Positions 35,214-45,866 are shown, numbered from the stretch's first letter. The stretch: DNA of 64,000 bases from Gaiellasilicea sp963829845 (GCA_963829845.1 CAWHKD010000012.1:124001-188000), one strand, 5' to 3'. The notes: generated from the sequence alone by a model not told the origin. Numbers and translations: made by a program.

Positions 35214-36119
35214 CTACCCCCGCACGGGCCGCTCGAGAAAGACGGTGTCACGGTAGACGCGCATTCCCGCCCGCTCGTAGAGCCGGGTCGCGCCGGTGAC
35301 GCTCGATGCGTCGACGCCGAGCGTGCCTCGCGCCAGACCCCGTTGCCGGAACCCCTGGAACGAGTGGAGCAGGAGCGCCTCGCCGAGACCCCGCCGCCGC
35401 CAGGCCCGCCGCACGCCGAGCAGGTTGACGTAGCCGGCCCGAGGATCCACCGGATCGCTCCGACAGATGGAGAACCCCGCCAGCTCGTCGCCTGCGATTG
35501 CGAGAAACCACAGCGAAGGGTCGTAGGAGTCCCGTTCGACGTGCCAGTGCGCCCACTCCTCGAAGGTCTCGTCGATCGGGTCGTTCGTGTCCTGCCAGAC
35601 CTCGACGACGGCGTCGAAGACCGGCCGGTGATCCTCGGCCGTCGCGGTGCGGACGGAGATCTTCGGCGGCCAGACCGGCTCGCGGAGCTGGTCGCCGAGG
35701 TCGATCTCCATCCGGTAGGAGTGCCGGACCGGTTCGAAGCCGAGTGCGGAAAAGGCGCCGACGATCCGGGAGTCGTCCTCCGACGTCCAGACGCGGAGCC
35801 GGCCTTCGACCGCGCGCTCCTCCAGCCAGGCGACAAGCTCGGCCGCCACCTCCCCGGCGTCCACGTCCGGCGCCACCTTGACGTCGCACCACCAGAGCGG
35901 CGGGTCCTCGCGAGTCGGGTCGGCGTCCGCGTAGCCGATCAGGCGCCCGTCGCGCTCGAGCACGCGCAGATCGCGGTCGACCTCGACGTACGGCGTCGTC
36001 AGCCAGGTGCGCAGATCGTCCGCGGTGTAGTCGGCCTCGCCGAACGCAGCCACCTGGTGCGCGTTCATCAGCTCCAGCATCGCGTCGAACTCGTCGTCGC
36101 GCGGCGGCCGCAGCGTCAC
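35214..36119 (-). CDS. tandem-domain GNAT acetyltransferase
   Basis: 301 residues with two GNAT folds, the layout of mycothiol synthase and related enzymes. The N-terminal domain (LRPPRDDEFDAMLELMNAH) has a weak acetyl-CoA loop and is probably structural. The C-terminal domain holds the clear pyrophosphate loop VRRAWRRRGLGEALLLHSFQ and the LGVDASSVTGATRLYERAGM segment. The acceptor is not known; MshD-like activity is possible but unproven. Overlaps the HAD gene upstream (36116-36119). Confidence 0.78.
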   Translation of the reverse strand: MTLRPPRDDEFDAMLELMNAHQVAAFGEADYTADDLRTWLTTPYVEVDRDLRVLERDGRLIGYADADPTREDPPLWWCDVKVAPDVDAGEVAAELVAWLEERAVEGRLRVWTSEDDSRIVGAFSALGFEPVRHSYRMEIDLGDQLREPVWPPKISVRTATAEDHRPVFDAVVEVWQDTNDPIDETFEEWAHWHVERDSYDPSLWFLAIAGDELAGFSICRSDPVDPRAGYVNLLGVRRAWRRRGLGEALLLHSFQGFRQRGLARGTLGVDASSVTGATRLYERAGMRVYRDTVFLERPVRG

Positions 36120-36790
36120 GCCGGTACGAGCTCGTCGAGCACGTCGGGCAGGCCGGAGAGATCCGGCAGCTCGCGATCAGGTTCCGCGTCGGCCGTGTGG
36201 GCGAACGAATCGGCGCCGCCGCGGCTGATCCACACCGTCTTCAGCCCGAGCGCGTTCGCGGGCGCGACGTCGTGGAAAGCGCTCGCGCCGACATGGACAT
36301 GACGCTCCTTCGCGGCGGTCGTGGTCTCGAAGAACCGCTCCCAGTGGCCCGACTCCGGCTTGTACGAGCGGACGTCCTCCGCAGTGACGATCAGGTCGAA
36401 CGGCACCCCGAGCCGCTTTTCCGACTCGACCATCAGCGCATGGTCGATGTTGGAGAGGATCGCGAGGCTCCAGCCGCGCCGGCGCAGCTCCGCGAGCGCC
36501 TTCGGCGCCTCCGGGTACGGCGGCCACCCCGGCAGCGACTGCGCGAGCGCTCCGCCCTCGCCCTCGGGGATTCCGTAACCCGACTCGTTCGCCAGCCGCT
36601 CGAGCGTCAGCGCGAGCACCTCGTTGTAGGTGCGGTAACCCTCGCCCTGGATCTCCGGTTCGAGCTCGTGGTAGCGGCGCAGCAGCGTCGGCGCCTGCTC
36701 CGCGCCGTAGAGCTGCTCGAGCACGCCGCCGATGCCCGTGTTCCAATCGATCAGCGTGCCGTAGCAATCGAACGTGGCCCAGCGCGACAT
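36116..36790 (-). CDS. HAD hydrolase, haloacid-dehalogenase type II-like
   Basis: 224 residues. Motif I FDCYGTLIDWNTGI with the nucleophile Asp near residue 8; motif II LAILSNID; Lys motif SYKPESGHWERFF; motif III HVGASAFHDVAPANALGLK. The cap is the helical type of 2-haloacid dehalogenases. DCYGT (instead of DVFGT) is common in that group. Dehalogenase or phosphatase activity cannot be chosen from sequence. First gene of a two-gene unit with the GNAT protein. Confidence 0.82.
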   Translation of the reverse strand: MSRWATFDCYGTLIDWNTGIGGVLEQLYGAEQAPTLLRRYHELEPEIQGEGYRTYNEVLALTLERLANESGYGIPEGEGGALAQSLPGWPPYPEAPKALAELRRRGWSLAILSNIDHALMVESEKRLGVPFDLIVTAEDVRSYKPESGHWERFFETTTAAKERHVHVGASAFHDVAPANALGLKTVWISRGGADSFAHTADAEPDRELPDLSGLPDVLDELVPA

Positions 36791-36813
36791 GGCCGGGAGC
36801 TTACTGTTGGGTC

Positions 36814-37287
36814 GTGCTCGTTCGCGCGCTCGATCCCGACGACTACCCGGCCGTCGCAGCTGTCTTCGCCGAGGGGATCGCGACCGGTCTGGCGACGTTC
36901 GAGACGGCCGCCCCGACGTGGGAGGAATGGGATGCGGGTCACTTCCGGGACCATCGCTTCGTCGCTGAGCTGGACGGCGAGGTCGTCGGCTGGGTGGCCG
37001 TCGTCCCGTACTCCCGGCGCGCCGTCTACCGCGGCGTCGGCGAGGAGAGCGTCTACATCGCCGAGCGCGCACGCGGCCGCGGCGTCGGTCGCGCCCTGCT
37101 CGAGGCCGTGATCGAGAGCGCCCGGGAGGGCGGGCTGTGGACGCTGCAGGCCGGCATCTTCCCCGACAATCTCGCCTCCCTGGAACTGCACCGACGCCTC
37201 GGGTTTCGCGAGGTCGGCATCCGCGAGCGGATCGGCCGACTCAACGGGGTCTGGCGCGACGTCATCCTGCTCGAGCTTCGCCTCTAG
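36814..37287 (+). CDS. GNAT N-acetyltransferase, phosphinothricin acetyltransferase-like
   Basis: 157 residues: MLVRALDPDDYPAVAAVFAEG, the TFETAAPTWEEWDAGH segment typical of PAT/YncA relatives, WVAVVPYSRRAVYRGVGEESV, and the acetyl-CoA loop ARGRGVGRALLEAVIESARE, ending LHRRLGFREVGIRERIG. Likely acetylates a small amine such as an amino-acid analogue. Start GTG 36814 is 23 bases from the divergent HAD start, so the two may share a control region. Confidence 0.85.
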   Translation: MLVRALDPDDYPAVAAVFAEGIATGLATFETAAPTWEEWDAGHFRDHRFVAELDGEVVGWVAVVPYSRRAVYRGVGEESVYIAERARGRGVGRALLEAVIESAREGGLWTLQAGIFPDNLASLELHRRLGFREVGIRERIGRLNGVWRDVILLELRL

Positions 37288-37311
37288 CAAGTAACAGTCT
37301 GTTGCAAGGCG

Positions 37312-37350
37312 TTACTGGAGGCGCCGGCGTGCCTCTTCGGCTCCCAGTAA
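37312..37350. terminator. stem-loop between convergent GNAT gene and fabF
   Basis: TTACTGG (37312-37318) pairs with CCAGTAA (37344-37350), and inside it GAGGC pairs with GCCTC, giving a long interrupted hairpin midway between the ends of two convergent genes. No T run follows on either strand. Placement suits a two-way transcription stop. Confidence 0.5.
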
Positions 37351-37383
37351 GAGACGGTTTACTCGGCGCGACGCTGGGGGGCG

Positions 37384-38640
<1,257 letters not shown>

Positions 38641-39369
38641 CTACATCCCCAGTCCGCCGTCGACGAGCAGCACCTCGCCCGTGATGAACGAGGCGGCGTC
38701 GGAGCAGAGGAAGCGTACCGCTCCGGCGACGTCCTCCGGATCGCCGAGGCGGCCGAGCGGCGTGTTCTCGAGCATCGCGCCGGTCGCGTCCTCCGGCAGG
38801 ACGTCGGTCAGCTGCGTCTTGACGTAACCAGGAGCGACGACGTTGGCCCTGATGTTGCGCGAGCCGAGCTCTCTCGCCAGCGACTTTGTAAAGCCGATGA
38901 TCCCGGCCTTCGAGGCGGCGTAGTTCGTCTGGCCCCAGTTGCCGTGGACGCCGACGATCGAGGAGATATTCACGATCGCGCCCGCGCGCTTCTTCATCAT
39001 CGGCCGCGTCACTGCGCGGCAGGTGTAGAAGACCGACGCGAGGTTCGTGTCGAGCACCGTCCGCCAGTCGTCGTCGGACATCCGCGCGAGCAACCCGTCG
39101 CGCGTCAGTCCGGCGTTGTTGACGAGGATGTCGATGTCGCCGGCCTCGTCGACGAGCCGTTTGGCGTCTTCCGCGTTCGAGACGTCGGCCTGGATCGCGC
39201 TGCCGCCGAGCTCGGTCGCGAGGGCCTCTGCGTCGTCCTTGCCCGACCGGTAGCCGACGACCACGGCTGCGCCGGCGGCGGCGAGCTCGGTCGCGATTGC
39301 CTTCCCGATCCCCTTCGAGGCGCCGGTGACGAGCGCGGTCTTACCGTCGAGCCGCGCAAACTCAGGCAA
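38641..39369 (-). CDS. fabG: 3-oxoacyl-ACP reductase
   Basis: NADPH-dependent reductase of the elongation cycle, 242 residues, classic SDR: ALVTGASKGIGKAIATELAA, NNAGLTRDGLL, NISSIVGVHGNWGQTNYAASKAG (catalytic Ser-Tyr-Lys), ANVVAPGYVKTQL and GEVLLVDGGLGM. Overlaps the fabD stop by 8 bases. Sits between fabD and fabF, the standard bacterial order. Confidence 0.95.
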   Translation of the reverse strand: MPEFARLDGKTALVTGASKGIGKAIATELAAAGAAVVVGYRSGKDDAEALATELGGSAIQADVSNAEDAKRLVDEAGDIDILVNNAGLTRDGLLARMSDDDWRTVLDTNLASVFYTCRAVTRPMMKKRAGAIVNISSIVGVHGNWGQTNYAASKAGIIGFTKSLARELGSRNIRANVVAPGYVKTQLTDVLPEDATGAMLENTPLGRLGDPEDVAGAVRFLCSDAASFITGEVLLVDGGLGM

Positions 39370-40282
39370 GCGTCTTCTCCAGCTCGCGGAGGCCGTTCAT
39401 GTCGCTGACGGAGACGGTGCGCACGCTCCTGTCGATCCTCTTCAGTAAACCGCTGAGCACAGTGCCGGGGCCGACCTCGACGAAGACGGTCACGCCCTTG
39501 CCGACGAGCTCGCGCGCAGCCTGAGTGAACCTGACCGGTGCCGTCAGCTGACTGACGAGCAGCTCGCGGTAGTGGGCGGCGTCTTCGAGCTTCGCAGTCA
39601 CGGTCGACATGAAAGCCGTTCGCGGATCGGCGAAGTGGATCTTCTCGACGGCTGGGCGAAGCTTGTCGGCCGCCCGCTCGACGAGCGGGGAGTGGAACGC
39701 CCCGGAGACCCGCAGCCGGACCGCACGTCGCGCGCCTTCGCGCTCTGCCTCGGTGCAGCACTCGCCCACGGCGTCGTCCTCACCGGAGATGACGATCTGG
39801 CCCGGGCAGTTGTAGTTCGCCGGCCAGACGTTCGAAATCCTCTTGCACAGACCCTCGACCACCTCGTCGGCGAGACCGAGGATCGCTGCCATCGACCCCG
39901 GCCGCTCCTCCGCGGCCTCCGCCATCGCGATCCCGCGCTCGGTCACGAGCCGGATCGCGTCGGCCGAGCCGATCGACTCCGCTGCGCCGAGCGCGGCAAA
40001 CTCGCCGACCGAGTGCCCGACCACGAAGTCCGGATGGATCCCGTGCGCCCGGATCGCCTCGTTGATCGCGAGGCTCGTCGCCACGAGCGCCGGCTGCTGC
40101 AGCTTCGTGTCGAGCAGGTTCTCGATCGGGTCGTGGAAGCAGATTTGCTTGAGGTCGAGCCCGGAGGCGGCACTGCCGGCCTCGTAGACGGCCATCGCCT
40201 CGGGCACGGCCTCGGCGACGTCGCGTCCCATCCCGGCCTCGTACGAGCCCTGGCCCGGGAACATGAAGGCGATCTTGCTCAC
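39362..40282 (-). CDS. fabD: malonyl-CoA:ACP transacylase
   Basis: Loads malonyl groups onto acyl carrier protein, 306 residues. FMFPGQGSYEAGMGRDVAE, catalytic serine in VVGHSVGEFAALGAAESI, GSMAAILGLADEVVEGL, RLRVSGAFHSPLVERAADKL (catalytic His), and VEVGPGTVLSGLLKRID. Start GTG 40282 overlaps the fabH stop (GTGA). An earlier in-frame start would overlap fabH deeply and is rejected. Confidence 0.95.
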   Translation of the reverse strand: MSKIAFMFPGQGSYEAGMGRDVAEAVPEAMAVYEAGSAASGLDLKQICFHDPIENLLDTKLQQPALVATSLAINEAIRAHGIHPDFVVGHSVGEFAALGAAESIGSADAIRLVTERGIAMAEAAEERPGSMAAILGLADEVVEGLCKRISNVWPANYNCPGQIVISGEDDAVGECCTEAEREGARRAVRLRVSGAFHSPLVERAADKLRPAVEKIHFADPRTAFMSTVTAKLEDAAHYRELLVSQLTAPVRFTQAARELVGKGVTVFVEVGPGTVLSGLLKRIDRSVRTVSVSDMNGLRELEKTLA

Positions 40283-41277
40283 GCGGCAACTCCTCCTTGA
40301 TTCCACTCGATCAATGCGGAGCCCCAGGTGAGGCCCGCTCCCATTCCGGTCATCAGCACCAATTCTCCCTCGCGGAGCCGGCCGTCGGCGGCGGCATCGG
40401 CGAGCGCGAGCGGAATCGAGCCCGAGGACGTGTTCCCGTAGCGGTCGACGTTGACGACCACCTTCTCCTCCGGGATCCCGAGCTTGCCAGCCGCATGGTC
40501 GATAATCCGCTTGTTCGCCTGGTGCGGCACGTACACGTCGATGTCGTCGACGGTCAACCCGCACTCGTCGAGCACCTTCTGCGCCGAGCTGACCAGTACC
40601 CGCGTCGCGAACTTGAACACCTCACGGCCGTTCATCTTGACCAGCTTGTCGGCGTTCTCGAAGTAGCGCGAGCCGCTCCCGGGCAGCCAGAGGTTCTTGC
40701 CGCCACCGCCGTCGGCACCGAGCTCGAAGCCGAGGAAGCCGCCCTCGTCGACGTGCTCGACCACGACGGCGCCGGCGCCGTCGCCGAAGAGGACGAGCGT
40801 CGAGCGGTCCTCCCAGTCCAGGATCTTCGAGAGCACGTCGCCCCCGACGACCAGCGCCCGCTTCGAGAGCCCGGTAGAGACCATCGCGTACGCCTGCGCG
40901 ACTGCGTACATGAAGCCGGTGCAGCCCGCCAGCAGGTCGTAGGCGGCCGCGTCGGGCATCCCGAGCGAATCCGCGAGCAGCGCCGAGCTGGTCGGGAACA
41001 TCATGTCGGGCGTCACGGTCGCGACCACGATCAGGTCGATCGAGGCAGCGTCAACGCCCGCGTTCGACATCGCAGCGACCGCTGCGGGAGCGGCGATGTC
41101 GGTCAGCGCTTCCTCCTTCGCCGCGAAGCGGCGCTCGTGAATGCCGGTGCGCTCGACGATCCACTCGTCCGTCGTGTCGACGTACTGCTCGAGATCCTTG
41201 TTCGTGAAGACGCGCTCGGGCACGTTGACGCCGAGGCCCGTGATCCCGACCCGTCGCCCGTTGGCGGAGCCGATCAC
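40279..41277 (-). CDS. fabH: beta-ketoacyl-ACP synthase III
   Basis: Starts fatty acid chains by condensing acyl-CoA with malonyl-ACP, 332 residues. GLGVNVPERVFTNKDLEQYV, TTDEWIVERTGIHERRFAA, active-site cysteine in YDLLAGCTGFMYAVAQAYA, VLFGDGAGAVVVEHVDEGG, HQANKRIIDHAAGKL (catalytic His/Asn) and RYGNTSSGSIPLALADA. The primer preference (acetyl or branched) cannot be read from these motifs. Overlaps fabZ by ATGA. Confidence 0.95.
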   Translation of the reverse strand: MIGSANGRRVGITGLGVNVPERVFTNKDLEQYVDTTDEWIVERTGIHERRFAAKEEALTDIAAPAAVAAMSNAGVDAASIDLIVVATVTPDMMFPTSSALLADSLGMPDAAAYDLLAGCTGFMYAVAQAYAMVSTGLSKRALVVGGDVLSKILDWEDRSTLVLFGDGAGAVVVEHVDEGGFLGFELGADGGGGKNLWLPGSGSRYFENADKLVKMNGREVFKFATRVLVSSAQKVLDECGLTVDDIDVYVPHQANKRIIDHAAGKLGIPEEKVVVNVDRYGNTSSGSIPLALADAAADGRLREGELVLMTGMGAGLTWGSALIEWNQGGVAA

Positions 41278-41708
41278 GACGACCGGTCCACGGCGAAGGT
41301 GAGCGTGCCGCGGACGGCGAGCTCACCGTTCACGGTTGCGCGCGCCTTGCCCTTGCCGATCGGTCCGCGGACCGTCTCGAGGTCGCACTCGAGCGTCAGC
41401 TCGTCACCGGGCCGCACGACGCGCTTGAAGCGGACGTCGTCGATGCCGGCGAAAAGGGCGATCCGGCCGCGGTTCTCCTCGTCGCTGAGGACCGCGACCG
41501 CGCCCGCCTGGGCGAGCGCCTCGACCATCTTCACGCCCGGCATGATCGGGTTGCCGGGGAAGTGGCCTGCGCAGTCCTCGTCGGTGACGAGCTTCCGCGC
41601 AACGACGCGCTTGTTCGGCTCGAGCTCGGTCACCTCGTCGAGCAGGAGGAAGGGGTCGCGGTGCGGCAGGATCGATTCGATCTCGCTCTTTCCCAGCGGC
41701 AGCTTCAT
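41274..41708 (-). CDS. fabZ: 3-hydroxyacyl-ACP dehydratase
   Basis: Hot-dog dehydratase of the elongation cycle, 144 residues from MKLPLGKSEIESILPHRDPF. The catalytic His is in GHFPGNPIMPGVKMVEALAQ together with the conserved Glu. LPHRDPFLLLDEV and FAGIDDVRFKRVVRPGDEL are family blocks. It leads the enzymatic part of the operon; its ATG overlaps the stop of an ECF sigma factor gene (ATGA at 41705-41708). Confidence 0.93.
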   Translation of the reverse strand: MKLPLGKSEIESILPHRDPFLLLDEVTELEPNKRVVARKLVTDEDCAGHFPGNPIMPGVKMVEALAQAGAVAVLSDEENRGRIALFAGIDDVRFKRVVRPGDELTLECDLETVRGPIGKGKARATVNGELAVRGTLTFAVDRSS

Positions 41709-42307
41709 GCCGACAGCCGTTCCCGGAGGTCGTTGCGGCCTCGGTGTGCGTGGCACTTCGCCGTACCGACCGGCATCCCCTCGGCACCGGCGATCTCTTC
41801 GAAGCTGAAGTCGAACCCGTGCTTGAGCACGACCACCTTCGCCTGCGCGGGCGAGATCTCGGCCAGCTGCGCGCCGAGCTCGGCACGAAGCTCCGAGGCC
41901 TCCGCAGCCCGTGCCGGGTCGCCGTCGCGCGCCTCACGCCGGTCTTCCTCGAGCGGTTCGCAACGCCGCGTCAACTGGCGTTGGGCGACGTCGCGGCAGA
42001 CGTTGACGACGAGCCGGTGCAGCCACGTCGAAAACGAGGATTCGCCCCGAAATTGCGGCAGCTTCACGCAGAGCTTCGCGAGCGCGTCCTGTGACGCATC
42101 GCATGCATCCTCGTGGTCGCGAAGCAGATGGTGGGCCAGCCGTTCGACCCGCGGCGCGTGCCGCTCACAGAGCGCAGCGAGTGCGCGTCGGTCGCCGTCC
42201 TTTGCTCTCTTCACCAGAATCGGATCGCTCAGCCTCTCGTAGACCAGCGGCTCGTCTTGCCGGAGGTCCTGACCGATTGGACGCGATCTGCGCACGGGCG
42301 GTTGCAC
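41705..42307 (-). CDS. ECF-type RNA polymerase sigma factor heading the fab operon
   Basis: 200 residues. Region 2: AKDGDRRALAALCERHAPRV, LLRDHEDACDASQDALAKL and SSFSTWLHRLVVNVCRDVAQ. Region 4: ISPAQAKVVVLKHGFDFSFE and EIAGAEGMPVGTAKCHAHRG, a good helix-turn-helix. No anti-sigma gene adjoins. Translational coupling to fabZ (ATGA) puts a sigma factor at the head of five fatty acid synthesis genes, which is unusual. The N-terminal 20 residues are basic and may be over-extended; an internal start is possible. Confidence 0.88.
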   Translation of the reverse strand: MQPPVRRSRPIGQDLRQDEPLVYERLSDPILVKRAKDGDRRALAALCERHAPRVERLAHHLLRDHEDACDASQDALAKLCVKLPQFRGESSFSTWLHRLVVNVCRDVAQRQLTRRCEPLEEDRREARDGDPARAAEASELRAELGAQLAEISPAQAKVVVLKHGFDFSFEEIAGAEGMPVGTAKCHAHRGRNDLRERLSA

Positions 42308-42334
42308 CCGTCGAGTCTACGGACTCGCGCGGCG

Positions 42335-44443
42335 CTACCGCTTGGATGCGGGGATGCTCTTGTTGCCGGCGGGATCCCAGGCGACTGCGCGCACGAGCCC
42401 CAGACGCGGCGCGTTCGGAATCCGCGCGATCCCCGCCACGCTCGCGTCGTAGACGAGACGCCGCGTGCCGAAGCTGAGCGTCACCTCGGCGGGCTCGTTG
42501 ATCCAGATCCTGAGCGGGCTGCGTTGGACGATGCGCAGCCGCGGCTGCCGCGTGTCGGCCGCAAACGGCAGCGTAACCGTGGACGTCGCGATCGAGTCGG
42601 TCGCCTCGACGGTCGCCTCGTACATCCCGTCCACGAGCCGGCCGACGCGCTTGACGCCGTCCCAGTCGATCTTCCTGGCGCCCGCTTCGAGCGGACCGGA
42701 GAATGGCGTCGCCACCCACTTGCCGTTTTTCGTAATGCGCACGCGCACCTCGGCCGGCGCAGCAAGCGAGAACCTGAACGAGATCTGGTCGGCGCGGCCG
42801 TCGGCGTTCGGTGAAAACGCGAGCCGGGTGGCCGCGACGTTTCCGAGCGTTCGCGTCACCGCCAGTTGCGTGGATGCGGTCGCAATGCGCCTGCCGGTCG
42901 CGTTGGCGGCGAGCTCGATCCGGAAGATCCCGTTCGGCAGCGGTGTCGGGTCGAAGCGGAGCACGTGCTCGCCGGCCCGCTTCCACGTCTTCGGAAAGGC
43001 GGAGACCTCGGCGCCGAGCACATCCAGGACGCGGACGGCCACGTTCGCAGGTGTGTTCAGGGTGTACGTGATCGTCGTGCTGTCCGAGATCGTGTCACCG
43101 TTCGGTGAAACCGTCTCCGGGTCGGCTGAGAGCCCGGCGATTGCGAGCGAGACGTCGCCGCCGCCGATCACGCCTTGTGCAGGCGTAAGGCTCTGGTCCG
43201 AGCGGATCATGTACGTGTAGCTCCCCGGCAGCACCGCCCTCGCGTCCCAGGTCCAGTCGACGTTCGCGCCCGCGCCGGGCGAAGAGGCGACGGCGTTGCC
43301 GGACGCGTCGTAGACGTCGACCGTCCAGGGCAGCGGCGACGACAGCGTTGCCCGGAACCGCACCATGCCGGGGACGGCGCCGGTGACCGTCGGCGCGTAG
43401 AGCTTGGGCAGCCCGATCCTGGCGACCTCGCCTCCGATCGCGTTGAGCAGGTTGTAGAGCGCAGTGCCGGGGCAGTCGGTGAAGCCGGTGTCGCGATGAC
43501 CCGCGATGGTCCGGAGGAACACGGGCAGTCCGGCGCCGAAGCGGGCATTGCCGCCCGAGACGAACGACTGCGTCGTGGCCGGGTCGACGTGTGCGACGTC
43601 GAGGCGCCAGGCGAGCAATGCGGCGAGTGAGCTGCGCGCCTTCGCCGCAACCGCCAGCGAGCTGTACTCCCCGAGCACGGCGACGCCGACGGAGCCGGTG
43701 TTGAAGCCCTCCGCGTGCGCCCCGACGACGTTGCGCTCAACCCCGCCGTAGCGGCCCTCGTAGACGGTGCCGAAGCGATCGACCAGGAAGTTGTAGCCGA
43801 TGTCGTTCCAACCGTTCCCCTTCACGTGGTAGAGCTGGATCGCCCGGACGATCGCCGGCGCCTGGGCTGCGGTGTAGCCGTTCGCGCCCGCGGTGTGATG
43901 GACGATCGCGATGCGAAGATTCGCTGCGAAGGAGGGCCCGGCACGCCGGATCTTCTCGTCCGCCTTCCAGCCTGCGCGCTGCACGATCGCGGGCGCACCT
44001 GCCTTTTGCAGTGCGCGCGCAGGGACGCCGGCCGCGGGGCTGGAGACAAACCAAGCCCGCAGGCGCGTGACGCGGCCGCGCACCCGATACTCGATCCGAT
44101 CGGACGGCCCGACCCACCATGGATTGCCGAGCCGCCACGCCCCTACGCGGGCGCGCTCGACGGCGGTGGCGTCGGGACCGTCCTCCGCCTCCGGCGCCGC
44201 GGCCTCCCAGGCGCTCCAGCGGCCGCTCGTCGAGCGAACCCGGAACCGCACCGTGCCCGCGCCCCGCCAGTGCAGTCCGACGAGGTCGAAGCGGGCCGGG
44301 GAGCCGGCGGTCGCCAGCGTCCGCTGGCCGCCGAGCGGCACATCGCGCGAGGCGATCGTCGCCTCCTGCGCCAAGGCGGGCGCGGGCAACGCGAGGGCGA
44401 GTCCGATGAGGATGAGGAGGCGTCGGCGCACGGCGGTCTCCAC
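42335..44443 (-). CDS. secreted N-acetylmuramoyl-L-alanine amidase with FlgD-like Ig repeats
   Basis: 702 residues, exported (RRLLILIGLALALPAPALA signal peptide). A beta-sandwich wall domain of about 125 residues comes first, then the PGRP/amidase_2 domain: RIAIVHHTAGANGYTAAQAP (zinc His), VDRFGTVYEGRYGG, VGAHAEGFNTGSVGVAVLGE and AGHRDTGFTDCPGTALY (zinc His and Cys). After residue 350 follow three Ig-like repeats of the FlgD type, each with a V-P-NGD or SPNADG turn (LSADPETVSPNGDTISD, RLAFSPNADGRADQISF). It cuts the peptide from peptidoglycan. The repeats probably bind the wall. Confidence 0.9.
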   Translation of the reverse strand: METAVRRRLLILIGLALALPAPALAQEATIASRDVPLGGQRTLATAGSPARFDLVGLHWRGAGTVRFRVRSTSGRWSAWEAAAPEAEDGPDATAVERARVGAWRLGNPWWVGPSDRIEYRVRGRVTRLRAWFVSSPAAGVPARALQKAGAPAIVQRAGWKADEKIRRAGPSFAANLRIAIVHHTAGANGYTAAQAPAIVRAIQLYHVKGNGWNDIGYNFLVDRFGTVYEGRYGGVERNVVGAHAEGFNTGSVGVAVLGEYSSLAVAAKARSSLAALLAWRLDVAHVDPATTQSFVSGGNARFGAGLPVFLRTIAGHRDTGFTDCPGTALYNLLNAIGGEVARIGLPKLYAPTVTGAVPGMVRFRATLSSPLPWTVDVYDASGNAVASSPGAGANVDWTWDARAVLPGSYTYMIRSDQSLTPAQGVIGGGDVSLAIAGLSADPETVSPNGDTISDSTTITYTLNTPANVAVRVLDVLGAEVSAFPKTWKRAGEHVLRFDPTPLPNGIFRIELAANATGRRIATASTQLAVTRTLGNVAATRLAFSPNADGRADQISFRFSLAAPAEVRVRITKNGKWVATPFSGPLEAGARKIDWDGVKRVGRLVDGMYEATVEATDSIATSTVTLPFAADTRQPRLRIVQRSPLRIWINEPAEVTLSFGTRRLVYDASVAGIARIPNAPRLGLVRAVAWDPAGNKSIPASKR

Positions 44444-44522
44444 CAGAGGGTGGCGGCTTCCCCTTTCGGCGACAAGAGCCTCGCCCCTCGTTTGACCGAA
44501 TCCTTACAGCTACTGTCTGGGT

Positions 44523-45863
44523 GTGGCGGGCCTCGCACGGGGAGTCCTGGTCGTCGCCGCAGCGGCAGCCGCGGCCGCATTTGCCGTTGCCGCACCCGCG
44601 GCCGACTCCTCCCCGCGTGTCCTCGTTGCCGAGTTCGAGAACGACGTCAACCCGGTGACGCAGGACTTCCTGCTCGACGCGATCGAACGCGGCGAGGAGG
44701 AAGGCTACAACGCCGTCGTGATCGAGATGGACACACCGGGTGGGCTCTCTTCCTCGATGCGCGGGATCGTCAAGGGCGTCCTGGCCGCCGATATCCCGGT
44801 CGTCGTCTATGTCGCGCCGCCGGGGGCGAGCGCCGACTCGGCCGGAGCCGTGATCGGCATGTCCGCTGACGTGCTCGCGATGGCGCCGCAGACCAACATC
44901 GGCTCTTCTACGCCGGTCTCGATCGGCGGTGAGGACATCTCGCGCGACCTGCGCCGGAAGATCGTCAACGATGCCGCCGCGTATATCGGCGAGCTCGCGC
45001 GCGAGCACGGCCGCAACGTCAAAATCGCGCGCGAGATGGTGACCAAGGCGACGAATCTCGGCGCCCGCGAGGCGCTCCGCCTGAACGTGATCGACGTGGT
45101 CGCGATCGACTACCCCGACCTCTTCCGCCAGATCGACGGGATGCAGACGGAACCGAAGGGGCTGACGATCTCGACACCACCGGGCACGCAGGTCGACCGG
45201 GTCGAGCTGTCCGGCTGGAAGCGTCTCCTCGACCTCCTGATCGACCCGAACATCATCGCGCTGATGCTCTCGATCGGGCTGATCGGGATCGTCGTCGAGC
45301 TCTGGAACCCCGGTCTCGTCTTCCCGGGCACGGTCGGGGCGATCTCGCTGATCGTCGGCCTCTACGGGCTGCAGGTGCTGCCGATCTCCGCTGCCGGACT
45401 GCTGCTGATGCTCCTGGCGGCCGGCTTCTTCATAGCCGAGGCGTTCATCGTCTCGCACGGCGCGCTCGCCGTGGCGGGCGCCGTCATGTTCGTGATCGGC
45501 GCGCTGATGCTCTTCGACCCCGCTGGCGACGCCTACCAGGTCTCGATGCCCGTGGCCGTGGCGATCGCCGGCACGCTCGCGCTCCTGTTCGGACTCGCGC
45601 TGACGAAGGCGGCGCAGGTCCGGCGTACCCCCGTCGCCGTCGGCTCGCACCGGCTCGTCGGCGAGACCGCGGCGGTGCGAGGGGAGAACCTCGTCTTCAT
45701 CGACGGCGAGCTCTGGCACGCCCGCAGCGCTGACGGCGAGCCGCTCGCCCCCGGCACGAGCGTGCCGGTCAAGAGCGTCGAGCCGGACACGCTCGAGCTC
45801 GTCGTAGGATCCCCTCTGGCCGAACCGACGGCCGTCTCGCCACCCGCCCCCGAAAGGACGTGA
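44523..45863 (+). CDS. NfeD-family membrane serine protease (ClpP-like)
   Basis: 446 residues. An N-terminal signal segment precedes a ClpP-fold protease domain: VVIEMDTPGGLSSSMRGIVK, with the nucleophile serine in VAPPGASADSAGAVIG. Four membrane segments follow (IALMLSIGLIGIVVEL, GAISLIVGLYGLQVLP, LLLMLLAAGFFIAEAFIV, GAVMFVIGALMLF), then a C-terminal OB-fold (LVGETAAVRGENLVFIDGEL). These proteases cleave the C-terminus of partner stomatins. The slipin gene follows by 3 bases, forming the conserved pair. Start GTG 44523, with 79 bases to the divergent amidase. Confidence 0.9.
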   Translation: MAGLARGVLVVAAAAAAAAFAVAAPAADSSPRVLVAEFENDVNPVTQDFLLDAIERGEEEGYNAVVIEMDTPGGLSSSMRGIVKGVLAADIPVVVYVAPPGASADSAGAVIGMSADVLAMAPQTNIGSSTPVSIGGEDISRDLRRKIVNDAAAYIGELAREHGRNVKIAREMVTKATNLGAREALRLNVIDVVAIDYPDLFRQIDGMQTEPKGLTISTPPGTQVDRVELSGWKRLLDLLIDPNIIALMLSIGLIGIVVELWNPGLVFPGTVGAISLIVGLYGLQVLPISAAGLLLMLLAAGFFIAEAFIVSHGALAVAGAVMFVIGALMLFDPAGDAYQVSMPVAVAIAGTLALLFGLALTKAAQVRRTPVAVGSHRLVGETAAVRGENLVFIDGELWHARSADGEPLAPGTSVPVKSVEPDTLELVVGSPLAEPTAVSPPAPERT

Positions 45864-45866
45864 TCC